Assembly: GCF_010093535.1 (NCBI RefSeq)
Contig: NW_022985195.1
Location: 422,611 to 486,610, forward strand
Source: Lindgomyces ingoldianus
Lineage: Eukaryota; Ascomycota; Dothideomycetes; Pleosporales; Lindgomycetaceae
Direction: 5' to 3'
Length of the DNA stretch: 64,000 nt
The position numbers and the translations under genes were made by a program. The notes under the pieces were generated by a model, which was not told the origin of the DNA, did not search any database, and worked only from the letters and a program-made list of their open reading frames with translations. Positions 7,851 through 18,858 of this stretch are shown piece by piece. Position 1 is the stretch's first letter. Each line of letters begins with the position of its first letter.

Positions 7851-10659
7851 CGTTACAGCGTATACAGTCTACTAAGTCCCCTATTTTACTGTAAATATAA
7901 CCCTGCTAGAGCTAGTTTTTTTGTAGTTAAAAAGCCTTAATTATTAAACTAAAAAGCTTATTTCTGTTATAAGTAATAGTTCTTTTACCTTTAAAAAAAA
8001 ACCTCTTATAATTACAGCTTATAGAAAGGATAGATAAAAAGTTAAGAGTAATTTTATATAGTGTAAAGTAAAAGAGTTGTCTAACTTATTTTTACTAAGT
8101 AAAAAAGTTAGTAAATAAAAGGCTATTATTATTAGCTATAGTAACATCTTTATAGTAGCTGTTATAGTACTGCTGTAACTCTGTTGTTTTCTGCTACTTT
8201 TTATATAAGCAGCTACTAGTAAGAAGGCTTATGTTAATAAAAAAAGTTCTTTTAAAGCTCTTATTATAATAGTTACTACTAGGTAACTTACATTATATAG
8301 GCTCCTAGGTAATGTTGTTGTTGTTAGCCTTAGCCTTAGCCTTTATATTAATGTACTTTTAAAAAATAGCTTTTATTAAAGCCTTAGCTTTTTTATGCTA
8401 TGTAAAGTGCTTTCTCTAGTAGTTTTTAAACTAAATAAGATAAAGTTAAAAGTTTAAAATTATTACTATGTAGTAATAGAATATAAGTAGCTTAATAATA
8501 AACTTTTTTTAGTATATAAGCAACTTCTCTATGCTAAATACTACACTAGATTTAAAGTAGTAATTATTACTCTTACCTTTAAGTTTATTGCCTATATATA
8601 AGAGCTTAGTATAGAGGTGTTGTAGGTTAATAATAAACATCTAAAAAGAGCTATAAAAGCTGTTACCTTTAAAGCATTTTATTATAAAGTAAAAAACTTT
8701 AAAAAACTTATAAAAGTAATTAACTTTTTTTTATTTATTTTTAGTAATAACCTTAGTAAAAGCAGAGTTACTAGGGATAGTAAAGTTTATAAAGTTGTTA
8801 TTAGTGCTTTTTTACTTATGTATAAACTTAGTAATAGTGTCCTTAAGCTTAAAACAGCAGAGGAGCATAAGATAAACACTATGCTAGCGTATACTACTAT
8901 CTTATATAAGATTAAGCGTTCTAAAGCTCTAAAAAGAGTTATTATTGTTAAAAGTAGCCTAAAAAGTTATAAAAGCTTTTTATTATTTATATAATGCTAG
9001 CACTATGTTTATAAAATTATAAAGTTTTTTAATAACTTTATAGTAATAATAAAGGTTAAATTATTTTTAAGAAGCTGCTTAGGTAAGCTCTACTTTAAAA
9101 GCGCTTATTTCTTTACTATAGATAACTGCTTTTACTACTAGCTAGATTATATAGCTAGCGCAGCGTATACAGTGCTTAGAGGTAAGAGGCATATTAAGAT
9201 GTTAGGTAAGAGTAGAGATAGTTTTATTATTATTATTTAACATATTATTAGCTACTAAATAATAAAATTTTAATATAATTTTAAAGTTATTAATAACTTT
9301 AATAATCTTTAGTACTTAATTTACTCTAGTATAGTTACTGTATAAGTTACAGAAGCTAATTAAGACATTGCAGTATTAGTAGTTAACATCTATATAGTAT
9401 TATTAGTTAGTGTTTAGTTTAATAGGGGATACTAAGACGCTAAACTAATAAGCTAAAGTACACTTACTAATAAAGTGTAACACTACACCTAGAAAAGAGA
9501 GGTAGTTTAGAGAAGTCTATATATTAACACTTAACATAATTTTGCTTTAGGCTATTTTTAGCATTATTTAAATCTTCTGCTTCTGCTGTGTATATCCCTG
9601 CTGCACGTAGAATAAATATGTAGTGTTAGACGCTAAAAGGGCAGTAAGAAGATTAGCTTTATTTTAAGTAATAATGCTTTAAAGTTCTACTAATAATGCT
9701 ATATAAAAAAAAATATTATAAAGTATTACCTAGTTAATAACTACTACTTATAAAGCTTCCTCCTGCTAAACACTATAAAAGATAATATATAATAAGCTTA
9801 TAACTTTATAAGCTGCTTTAAATAAACTTAAGAGGATTTTTAGCTTATTAGGTAAAAAAGCGCCTTTACTTTTTTTACTAATGTTTATCTAGTGCTCTTT
9901 TCTAAAGTAGTAGATAATATAAGTGTAACTATTAACTTTCTTTACTCTTTTGTAATTACCCTTAGCGTAGCACCTTCTACAGAGCTATAACTTTATTCTA
10001 AAGGCGTCTCTTTTATTATTATACACTAAATTAGCTTTATAAAGCTATATCTAAGATAACTAATAATTACTATGTAATTAGCTTTTATGCTTTACTTAGT
10101 ATCTAAGCCTTTTTAGCCTTAACTTTCTGTTTTCTATCTAGATGTTGTCCTACTTAATAGTAAATAATACTCTATTATTAAAAGTAAAGTTGTCTAAGTA
10201 CTTCTTTATAAGGGCTAAAAGACTATTAAATAGCATGCTATTATAAAAAAAAACTAAGAACTCTAATAATAAAGACCTTAATTAGGCAAGTTAATAAGAA
10301 CTAGTGTAATAAGTAACTTTAGTTTAGTAAAAAAAGCTAGCTTAAAAGAATCCTTAGAATAAGGCTGTACACCTGCTATACTAGAGAAACTAAGATATCT
10401 AGCTTATAATAAGTAAGTCTATAAGCAATTATAATTCTTAACTAAAATTATAAGATCTTACGCCTTAATCCTCTTCTCTACTAGCTCCTTAATTATTATA
10501 CAAACTACAGAGTTTTTACTTAATTATTACTCTAAAAATATAACTTTAAACACCCTTTTAACGCGTCCCTATAGCTGTCTAATAAGACCTTATATTACTA
10601 GGAAATATTGTCTCTCTAAGACGTATTACGGTCCGTAATAGGAGCTGGCTCCTACGTAC

Positions 10660-10700
10660 GTTACGGCTCACACTCCTCCTACGTTTCAACGGCTCACGTG
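10660..10700 (+). repeat. Right subterminal direct repeat (better preserved copy)
   Basis: Starts GTTACGGCTCAC and is the GC-richer counterpart of 7809-7850. The last ~150 bp of the element are clearly less mutated than the interior. Confidence 0.6.
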
Positions 10701-10731
10701 ACTGCTACGTTCACGTATCTACGAGTCGTAG

Positions 10732-10752
10732 TACGTACGGTTGGGAACGCTG
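10732..10752 (-). repeat. Right terminal inverted repeat (21 bp)
   Basis: Perfect reverse complement of 7690-7710, ending GGGAACGCTG directly before the second CGGCCCAAG. Confidence 0.85.
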
Positions 10753-10761
10753 CGGCCCAAG
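10753..10761. repeat. Right target-site duplication (CGGCCCAAG)
   Basis: Exact copy of 7681-7689 on the far side of the element. Confidence 0.85.
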
Positions 10762-10928
10762 GAAGCACACCTCGCGTTTGGCCATCCGCTGGCATTGACA
10801 CAAATGCTCCCCACTTGGACTATACTACCATGACTGGTTTTGATGAGCAGGTGGCCTATCATAACTTTCAACATTTACTTACAGAAAAGCCGCCAGGAAC
10901 GGCACAACCTCCAGGCTACGGTTCCTAG
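10762..10928 (+). pseudogene. Displaced 3' end of the C2H2 zinc-finger gene
   Basis: Directly after the right target duplication an open frame runs G-S-T-P-R-V-W-P-S-A-G and on to a TAG at 10926-10928. It continues the frame broken at 7689 and codes for the last 55 residues of the ancestral protein. It has no promoter or start of its own that I can support. Confidence 0.75.
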
Positions 10929-12695
10929 TTACTCCTTCAAAATCTTAATATCTAGGAAATGGATGAAGGTAATGGCACTTGACATGCGGAATTGGTATAT
11001 TAGTTCTTCCTCCAGAGTGAATTAGGGCCGTTATATCAACTTGCGCGGTTTATAAATCCCTGAAACATCAACGTATAGAGGATGAACTTAGGTAAAACAA
11101 TATATATACATCATGGGGCTGCGGAGAGGACTTTGCAAGGACGCATATGATATAATTTTGGCTAGTTTTGGCTAATGTTGTCGTCCGTCCCTGAGTAATC
11201 ACAGTTTTTTGGGGGTGAGAGTCGATTTGACTAGTGGAACGACTCGGCAAGCCCACTCAATTCGGGTGTTAAACAGGCGCCTAAATCAAAGAGGCACCCC
11301 TAAGTCCGAGTCGATCAGCTTTCCAATTGGGCTACGAATGCATCCGTAAGGGCGTGGCTTCACTCCCACCAAATTCCATATACTCCTTACCTAGCATCAA
11401 AGTCATGGTTTTTCTCTGAAGAAATACAACCCCTGGAGATGCGAGTTAACTGAACTGAGGCAATACCCCTTCTCTCCATCCCATAACACACTGCCGCCAT
11501 CTTTGCATAAACTCTCTAGTAGATTAGCGAGGTCAAGTCAACCTGGCGGGGAAAATTAGGCTCAGCCGAAATCTGCGTCCGGTTTCCCTCCTATGGAGTA
11601 CTTGAGGTCACTCATTCGATCAAGGAGGAACTTACTAGGTTCGGTCAGTTAACCCAATCAAGATTCTAAAGGCAATAGGACACTAGTAGAGGTGTGGTTG
11701 GGGTAGATATTCCAGGTTAAATTTTCACCCTTACACTTTATCTTTGGAAACAGTGATCAGATATTGGGTATCTAGGTTAATGCTTTGATGTCCCTACCCA
11801 TTGTTTAGCTAAACCCTCCTTCTTACATGACCGGTTATGAAGAAGGTTGACCTACGATCTCCATAACGGCTGAAAACAAACAATACCATTAACCGTTTCC
11901 GCAACAATTGGGGTAGTAATGCCACCAAGAAGCATATTAAGTGAACCACCAACCAGCACTATTGCCTTAAACCCCCCGAGAGGGAGCTGGCGATGTAAGA
12001 GTGGAAATCCATTGGGCCAGAAGTCCTTTAAGCATGATGCATATTCCTTTCTATCTAGCTAACTAACGATCTTAACTCCAAGTCCCCGTCTATTCATTAG
12101 ACGTATTGTTCCAAAGGGTTTAACACCGCGGGGTGGATTTTTAGTTTTGGGTTCTGCTTTTGGAGAGATCACTTGAAGCCGGGTTCGTCAATCGGATGAG
12201 GTTGGTGACATGGAAGGATAAGTTGATGAGCAGAGGACCGAGTGTTTGAGCAGGCTGATGCGCGAATTCCCAGTAATGGTGTTCCTAACACAGGGATGTA
12301 ACACTTCAAGTTTGCTGCCTGGATATTATCAAAATCTAACTGGCATTTAGTAGGTTTCTGAGTATTCAAATTCAGGAACGTGTCAGCCTCGCAGTATTAT
12401 CAGCGGACGGGCTCAAGAGCTTGATGTATGTAATAAACTAGAAAATGGGTATCTTAATTCCTAAATATCCACCTAAGATACAAGGACTTCCCTAATATAT
12501 CCGCAAGCATAGAAAATAGGACTTAGCCAGATCAGATTCACGAATCTCCACCCCACCATCCTCAAAGTCAGATATCACCTCTCAAAACCCCTCGTCTTCC
12601 TCCTCTCCTTCAGCAGGCCCTAGCTGAGGTCACTGAAACACCGAAGACTCATCCTCCTTCTCATCCTCCACTTTCACCTTTGCCCGAGAACACCC
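10929..12695. other. Gene-poor stretch
   Basis: No credible coding sequence, and only short ORFs without motifs. On the minus strand at about 11281-11345 there is a tRNA A-box-like stretch (TAGCCCAATTGG), but no cloverleaf can be built around it. Confidence 0.45.
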
Positions 12696-13315
12696 CTAGG
12701 CCTCTTTGTTACGATTCCGCGGGACGAGAAGACTTGCCCACTGCATCTTAACCAAGGAAGGAGGCTTCTCGAGTATCTTCTTCCTCTCTAGCAGCTTGTT
12801 CAATTCCTCTAGCTCAGCACTATATTTCAGACCCTTAATCAGACCCTCATTACGATGCGTCGATTCGCGCTCAGCAAACTGTTTCGTCTTTATCTGGTTA
12901 CCCTCTGAAGAATTTTACATGACCTCGGCCTCCTTCCACTTAGACAGCTTGCTGAGCACCCTTTTGGCCTACCATAGCTAGTGCCTATGAAGGACATGGC
13001 AGTCTCTGTGATACTAGCGAATGTGGTATATTTGGGTATGAACTCAGTCATGTAGGTTGCTACGAAGGCAGTGTTTTTGATCGTGCGCGCGCTGGATAGC
13101 TTCTCCTTGTTCTGTTCAGAAAGTTTGTTCTCTAACAGTTTCATGACCTCTGTTCCACACTCTTCGCACTTGAAAGAAGCCTTATCAATATAGAACTTCT
13201 TACAATTCAACCCACACCATGAGGGCTCACTTATCTCGCACTCCGGCGATTAGTTGAGAACCCTATGTCTGCAGGTGAGTTCGTGAAGACCGTCGTCACC
13301 CAAAACGTATGGTTG
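12696..13315 (-). pseudogene. Decayed gene for a cysteine-rich (zinc-ribbon-like) protein
   Basis: On the minus strand a reading starting near 13315 gives V-L-G-D-D-G-L-H-E-L-T-C-R-H, one in-frame stop, then C-E-I-S-E-P-S-W-C-G-L-N-C and F-K-C-E-E-C-G-T-E. The paired cysteines resemble a zinc ribbon. A lysine/glutamate-rich helical stretch follows. The frame shifts near 12970 (continuing L-S-K-L-S-K-W-K-E-A) and again near 12905, where G-N-Q-I-K-T-K-Q-F-A-E-R-E runs into a charged coiled-coil-like end with a stop at 12696-12698. The family is not recognised. At least one stop and two frame changes point to a dead gene; introns could explain some of the changes but no good splice sites were found. 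Confidence 0.4.
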
Positions 13316-13949
13316 TTTCGAAGAGGCTTATGGTAGCGGAGACTGCATGGGTGGTTCCGTTGTCGCCTTTTGGGAGCGTGCCATAGTACGCCTCGATAGT
13401 GATTTGGGCTTCATAGTAAGCTCTTGTTTTAAGAGATATTGTTTAGTAGTGGAAGGCGTGAGGGGCAATTTTTTATTGGGTCTAGGGATTAAGGGGCCTT
13501 AGAGGGTGTTGGGGATGTTGCTGCCAGATGTGTGGTTTTGTTGTTTCTGTTTTGTGATGCCTTTGCGGAATGTGGAGCAGTAAACCTGCCCTGCTTCCTT
13601 GTGACGCCTTGGGACCATGAAAATGGGTGGTGGACTCTAGCTGCTCCTCTCCTATACTTTTTCATCATTTGAAGGAGTATCCGGGGTGGGATATGGCGTA
13701 CAATGAAGTGGCAGCATCCATCATCTTGACGTCAAGTTCATCGGAATCTTAGGCGATGGCCAGGTTAGAAGAAGAGCGAGTCGTCTTACTAGATGTATTC
13801 TTGCTCTTGCTTATATCATCCGAAGTTGCGAAGGTCGTGCCAGCATAGTCCCCTGTTGTAAGCTTGTAGCTAGAGAATTGTTAGTAGTTTTACGAGGGGA
13901 GACATTGCGTAAATGGTGATCCCTCGATCAAGAAGCGACGGATAGAGTT
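13316..13949. other. Non-coding or decayed sequence between two relics
   Basis: Scattered protein-like fragments on the minus strand are interrupted by stops in every frame. This may be the 5' part of the decayed cysteine-rich gene, but nothing can be delimited. Confidence 0.3.
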
Positions 13950-14380
13950 CTAGTTAAAGAATCGTGCGACCATGGAGTTTGCGGAGCCAAAGGTGTGGTG
14001 TGGGGTGATCTGTGGTACAATAGCGGCAACGATGTTGAGGGGGTATGTACAGAGGGGGGTTGGGTAGACGGAGGATGCTGGCATGACGTCCCGTTCGGGA
14101 AGCTTGCGGTCGACATCGTGGAGATTGACCTCGATCAAATTGCGAGCCTGTAACAACCCTCTAGGGCCCTTAGCGAAGGAAATGGGTATCGAGAATGGCT
14201 TGGAAGGCATCGTAGTAAGGCAGGAGTTGTGAGCAATCGTTTGCTCCAAAGAAGATATCCAGGAAAGGCAACGGTGGCTGCTCGCTTTTGAAGGCACGGT
14301 AGCGTGGTGCCGTTGTGGGAAGAAGGAGGGTCGATATGGTGTTGTGTTCATTTAAAACCGCTGCGCTGCGCTACCAGTGG
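13950..14380 (-). pseudogene. Decayed coding remnant, unknown function
   Basis: One minus-strand frame gives T-A-P-R-Y-R-A-F-K-S-E-Q-P-P-L-P-F-L-D-I, continues F-F-G-A-N-D-C-S-Q-L-L and stops near 14165. Another frame takes over (L-Q-A-R-N-L-I-E-V-N-L-H-D-V) to a stop at 13950. The F-F-G-A-N-D string recalls SGNH-hydrolase block III, but this is too short to name a family. Confidence 0.25.
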
Positions 14381-14688
14381 TATTGATCGACGACTTTTGT
14401 TTTGACTACGTCGAGGCTATTTACAGCGCTCAGCTGCTATGAACAGCGGGAGATTGGCGATCATCATAGCCTTCAAGGGATTTCCGTTCCTAATCATGAG
14501 TTACTCACTTAACCGTATTCCTCTCCGGTAGTGATTGCAGACAGAACATCTTATCACTTCTTACGATGCAACATTCAGGAGTAGGCTATCTTTATGCATC
14601 GCATCAAACACATTGCAGGCAGCAAGGTAACGTTGTCTTGTAAATTTGATTCTCGTCCCTTGTCTACTGGGTATTTCATACCCTGCCC
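14381..14688. other. Non-coding interval downstream of the permease
   Basis: Contains the 3' UTR of the permease gene. Nothing else is supported. Confidence 0.4.
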
Positions 14689-16324
14689 TTATTCAACTAT
14701 TTGCCCGTCTGTTTCTTCTGTCGACTTCTTTGGATCCTCGAGGTCTGACCCATGCTGATGGCTCTTAACCGCATCCAGAATCTCCAAGCCCATTTCCGTG
14801 CGCGGTCCTGTAAAGTTCTTCCGTCCATCGACAAACCACTGGACGGTGCTGATGATAAGAATGATCGCGAAGGCAACGATGCAGTAGTCTACATGTTGTC
14901 AGCACTCATATAGCATAGATCTTGGCATACGTACTCATATTGCTGGCCGTCACGGGCAACTCTGGCGGGAAGACAAAGAGCACAGTAGTGACGATTACAT
15001 ACGCAATCCCTAGAAGGTTCGCAAACCACGCAAACGCGTTGGGAAGTACAAATGCTCGAGGAGGCAATTTCTTCCGTCCTTGGAGACAGTTGATAGCTAC
15101 AGGGATAGCGTAGCTAACACCCAGGGCCACGACCGAGGCAGAAATGATGGCGTTGAAAGCACTACTGGAGCCAAGGAATATACATCCAAAGATGATAACA
15201 AGGATTGTTGTAAGAAGGAGTGAATTGAGTGGCTGACCAAGCTTTGGATGGACCTTTGCGAAGAACCTCGACGCGGGGAGACCACCGTCTCGGGCAAAGG
15301 CATATGTCATACGAGACGACGTCGTCATGATCGATGTAGTCGCGAATAGCAGGCAGATGAGTGGGAACATGAGCAGACATACTGCTCCTGCGCGATTCTG
15401 AGTCGCATTGTAAAGGATCTGTAATAGCGGTCCAGCGGGAGAAGAGATAATGTCCTCCGAATTCCCGCCAGAGACGAAGAGGAGTACGACCAAGAAGACA
15501 AATCCGGTAAAAGTACCGATGGCGACACAATAAATCATGATCTTCGGTCCTTCGATAGAAGCGTTGGGAATCTCCTCAATCATATGTGCAACAGCGTCGT
15601 ATCCAGTCAGGCCGAGTCCACCTTGCAGAAGGCCTAACAACCAGGCGATTCCATCAGGCCATCCCGTCTCGTTGATGAACTGTCGAAAGACAAAGTAACC
15701 AGACGCGTAGTTTGGAGAGGTGCAGGAGAGAACAGTAATAGAGATGACGACGAAACCCAAGATCGACCAGGTGATAGCAGCCTTGTTGACGTAAGGCAAG
15801 GACGCGTTCATGAAAGCGTTAATTATGAAGGCGAAGATGTTGTATCCAATATAGATGAGGAATTGGTGCCACCTCTCAGGGGTATATGTGGGGTTGAATA
15901 AGGAGATGACGCCAACAATGAGTTGCGACCCGAGAAGTCCACCCGAAGCAACCAGCGCGATCCAGCCCGAGACGTTGATCCATCCAGTGATCCACGAGAG
16001 CAATGGTACCCATCTCTTCCACGCAATGACAGCAACCCAATGATACTGTCCGCCTGCAGTTGGGTATGCAGAGAGAAACTCGGCCAGAGAAGCAGCCAGG
16101 CAAAGATTGCATATTCCAGCCGTCACAAGACCCCATACAACACTGGCAGAACCGCCGCTTGGAAGTGCAAGAGACAACGAAGCCGAGAGAGCTGTCCAGG
16201 AGTTGAGGATTGCGAAAGCCAAGCCAAGCATAGCCAAGGGAGTAAATGCCCGTTTCAACTCCCCTTTGTGGCCGAGGGCTTCCAATTGCAGCTCATCTGC
16301 ATTGCTCTGCAGATTTTGAGTCAT
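14689..16324 (-). CDS. APC-superfamily permease (amino acid/GABA/choline transporter type)
   Basis: Exons on the minus strand are 14935-16324 and 14689-14888, 529 residues in total. The 46-bp intron (GTACGT...TAG) joins A-S-N-M to N-Y-C-I-V-A-F, and the open frame otherwise would end early at 14906. The protein has the features of fungal amino acid-polyamine-choline transporters: a hydrophilic N-terminus with a K-R-x-F-x-P-L-A-M-L-G-L-A-F entry to helix 1, the G-G-Q-Y-H-W-V motif near residue 90, and about twelve hydrophobic segments. The motif S-R-M-T-Y-A-F-A-R-D-G-G-L-P near residue 340 is also present. Family members import GABA, choline or related amines at the plasma membrane; the exact substrate cannot be read from sequence. 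It diverges from the acid phosphatase gene. Confidence 0.88.
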
Positions 16325-17309
16325 GGTTAGTTAGAGTCAACGAGACTGAGCAGACGTATGAATATGAGAGATGAACAGTAGAAAGAGAACTCTGGGGTGT
16401 TCTTATAGCCCACGATCCATAACCCCCCGTGAGGTGTAGTGGAGTGAGTTTTGAGGGATTACAAGGTTGACGTGCCTTAAAAATTGAGGTGGAGAACAAA
16501 AACGAAGCTAAAACGTCATCAACCCCCGTTTCTTCAGTAGCCTCCACAACTGGCGCCATTCCACTCGAGGAAGGTCCCACAACATGAGGCTGAAGAGCCT
16601 CACCCTTTCTGGCATTTCCACGCGGAGAGAGGTTAAGTGAAGCCCAATGAAGCCACGATGGTGAGACAGACGGTTGTAAAGGGCGAGCCTGTTCAAAGAG
16701 ATACGTAACAGAGACGTTTAAAAACCCACCCTTACCGAGTCAATTGAGCCTGCTCGAAGCATGGATTGCCAGTCGCTATACCCATCGTCGCTACCGTCGA
16801 GGAAGCTTGAGAGGACAGTGTCATCTTCTAGATGGTGTGATTCGGTGTGGGACAAGGGCGTGTAATTGATAGAGGACGGAGGGCGCATACTCGAGGCTAG
16901 ATCGAATGCTCTTATCTAGTATCATATTGCAAAAGGCCGGAAAGTGATGCTCTCTCAGAGAGACTGTGGGAGTGAAGTTGAGATATCGCAAGTCAAGCTT
17001 TCCACCACGTCTTGGCGCTCGGATCGAGTTCCGGCAGGATCCCGTTCCAAACTGCAACGTCAGGCTTCGTGCATGACACGCATCTTATCAGTTGCATTTG
17101 ATCGCATCTCGTATACCGAATTCTGTCATCTGCAACCGTGTGAACGTGTTGTGAACCACGTGCGCCCGTCCCTTGGTTCTCGTCACACAGCTCGCCCATG
17201 ATGCCGAGCCCTGTCTTGCCTGGAATGATTAATTAACTCGGTGTACACTACCCCGTTCGACACATCTCCGCCAGCGTCCACCGGCCAGGGCCCGTACAGG
17301 ACAGACACA
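16325..17309. other. Divergent promoter region
   Basis: About 985 bp shared between the permease (minus) and the histidine acid phosphatase (plus). No coding sequence is supported. It must hold both promoters, but individual elements cannot be assigned. Confidence 0.5.
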
Positions 17310-18858
17310 ATGGGAAGCCTCTGGAACAGAATAAGAGGCTCAAGCCCCCAGCGATACGCTCGTCTCCCTCTGCTTGAAAACGAGCCTGCTTCACCGTCAA
17401 AGTACAGACGCACCAGCCGGTCGAGCATCTTGCGGTGGGCTATTGCTCTCGTCGCAATCGCCGGTCTATTCGGTCTCTATGGTCTCACTAGGTATTCTTT
17501 TCCGCTGCGCAGCGGCTCTTTTCTGCAGCTTGTTCATGCTTCTTAGAGTTTCGGCCGCGCCCACGAATAAGTCCTGCGACTCCATCGATGAGGGGTACCG
17601 CTGCAGCCCTGACATCTCCCATTTCTGGGGCCAGTACTCACTCTGGTTCTCCGTGCCCTCCGAAATCAACGTCGAACCCCCCAAGGGCTGCTCCGTGAGC
17701 TTTGCCTCTGTTCTCTCTCGCCATGGCGGGCGCGATCCGACGCTCGGCAAGTCCATGTCGTACGCAATGTTAATCGCAGAAATCCACAACTCCAGCAGGG
17801 CGTATCCGGGGAAATTTGCTTTCTTGAAGGACTACACTTACAACCTTGGCGCGGACCAGTTGACTGATGCTGGAAGACAGGAGATGGTCAATTCAGGCGC
17901 GCACTTCTATCGCCGGTACTCGAAATTAGTGTCGAAGAAGTCACCATTTGTGCGCTCGTCTGGCCAAAATCGGGTCGTGGAGTCTGCCCAGAAATGGCTT
18001 GAGGGGTTTGCCCAAGCCGCGCAGGAGCCAGTCGGCACTATTGAAGTGACGATCCCAGAAGGAGCCGGCACGAATAACACTCTCTCCCACGAAATCTGTA
18101 CCGCCTTCGAAGACGGTCCTCTAAGCGAAGTGGGTGACAACGCGCAGGCTATATGGGCGTCCGAATTCATTCCATCCATTCAATCCCGCATCAACTCGGA
18201 ACTGGGCACGAATCTCACCTCCAAATCCATCATCTACCTCATGGATCTGTGTCCATTCAATACCCTCGCGTCTCCGGATGCCAAGATATCTGACTTCTGC
18301 CACCTCTTCAGCAAAGATGAGTGGCGTCAGTACGACTATTATCAGTCCCTGGGCAAATTCTACGGCTATGGAAACGGGAACCCACTTGGGCCCACTCAAG
18401 GAGTTGGTTTCGTAAATGAACTACTCGCAAGACTGACCGAGACACCTGTGAGTGATAACACCAACACCAACACCACTCTCGATTCGAATCCACAGACATT
18501 TCCTCTCAACCGCAAGGTCTACGCAGACTTCAGCCACGACAACGACATGTCTGGAATCTTTGCCGCACTCGGGCTCTACAACCACACTACCCCCCTCTCC
18601 AACACCACAGTCCAGGGCACGGACCAAACAAATGGCTTTTCTGCTGCGTGGACTGTACCTTTCGCAGCTAGAATGTATGTCGAGAAGCTTAGCTGTGAGA
18701 AAGAGAAGGAAGAGTTTGTGCGAGTTATCTTAAACGACCGTGTTATGCCCCTTAAGTTCTGCGATGGGGATCAATACGGAAGGTGCAAACTGAGTAAATT
18801 TATAGAAAGCCAGAGTTTTGCCAGAAGTGGAGGGCACTGGAACCAGTGCTTTATATAG
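17310..18858 (+). CDS. Histidine acid phosphatase (phytase-like), membrane-anchored
   Basis: Exons are 17310-17491 and 17547-18858, giving 497 residues. The 55-bp intron ends CTTCTTAG and joins G-L-T-R to V-S-A-A-P-T. Residues 1-35 are hydrophilic. Residues about 36-58 (W-A-I-A-L-V-A-I-A-G-L-F-G-L-Y-G-L) form one hydrophobic segment, best read as a type II signal anchor. The catalytic R-H-G-G-R-D-P lies at 119-125, and the second catalytic pair H-D is in S-H-D-N-D-M near residue 400. Several N-x-S/T sites and paired cysteines fit an extracytoplasmic fold. Such enzymes release phosphate from phytate or other phosphomonoesters. The ATG at 17310 is the first in frame; a GTG at 17241 is not a plausible start. 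Confidence 0.85.

Larger units (their letters stand above)
7690..10752. mobile_element. 3.06-kb RIP-degraded DNA transposon with 21-bp terminal inverted repeats
   Basis: The ends are exact 21-bp inverted repeats (7690-7710 and 10732-10752) starting CAGCGTTCCC, flanked by a 9-bp direct duplication. A 9-bp duplication suits Mutator-like elements (fungal Hop/MULE type); hAT-like elements normally make 8 bp. If the repeats are read one base longer (GCAG...), the duplication is 7 bp. The interior is strongly AT-rich, full of TA and stop codons in all frames, as expected after repeat-induced point mutation. No transposase can be recognised, so the superfamily rests on end structure only. It is inserted in the last exon of the C2H2 gene. 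Confidence 0.8.

Noticed and set aside
8325..8343. CCTTAG/TTAGCC repeats inside the AT-rich element
   Set aside because: Only three short units within RIP-degraded sequence; no sign of telomere or satellite origin.
11281..11345. tRNA-like A-box (TAGCCCAATTGG) on the minus strand
   Set aside because: No matching anticodon stem, T-arm or B-box follows at the right distance; a cloverleaf cannot be built. It could be a tRNA-derived fragment but there is no support.
17241..17309. Longer N-terminus for the acid phosphatase starting at 17241
   Set aside because: The codon there is GTG, not ATG; the first in-frame ATG with good context is 17310.
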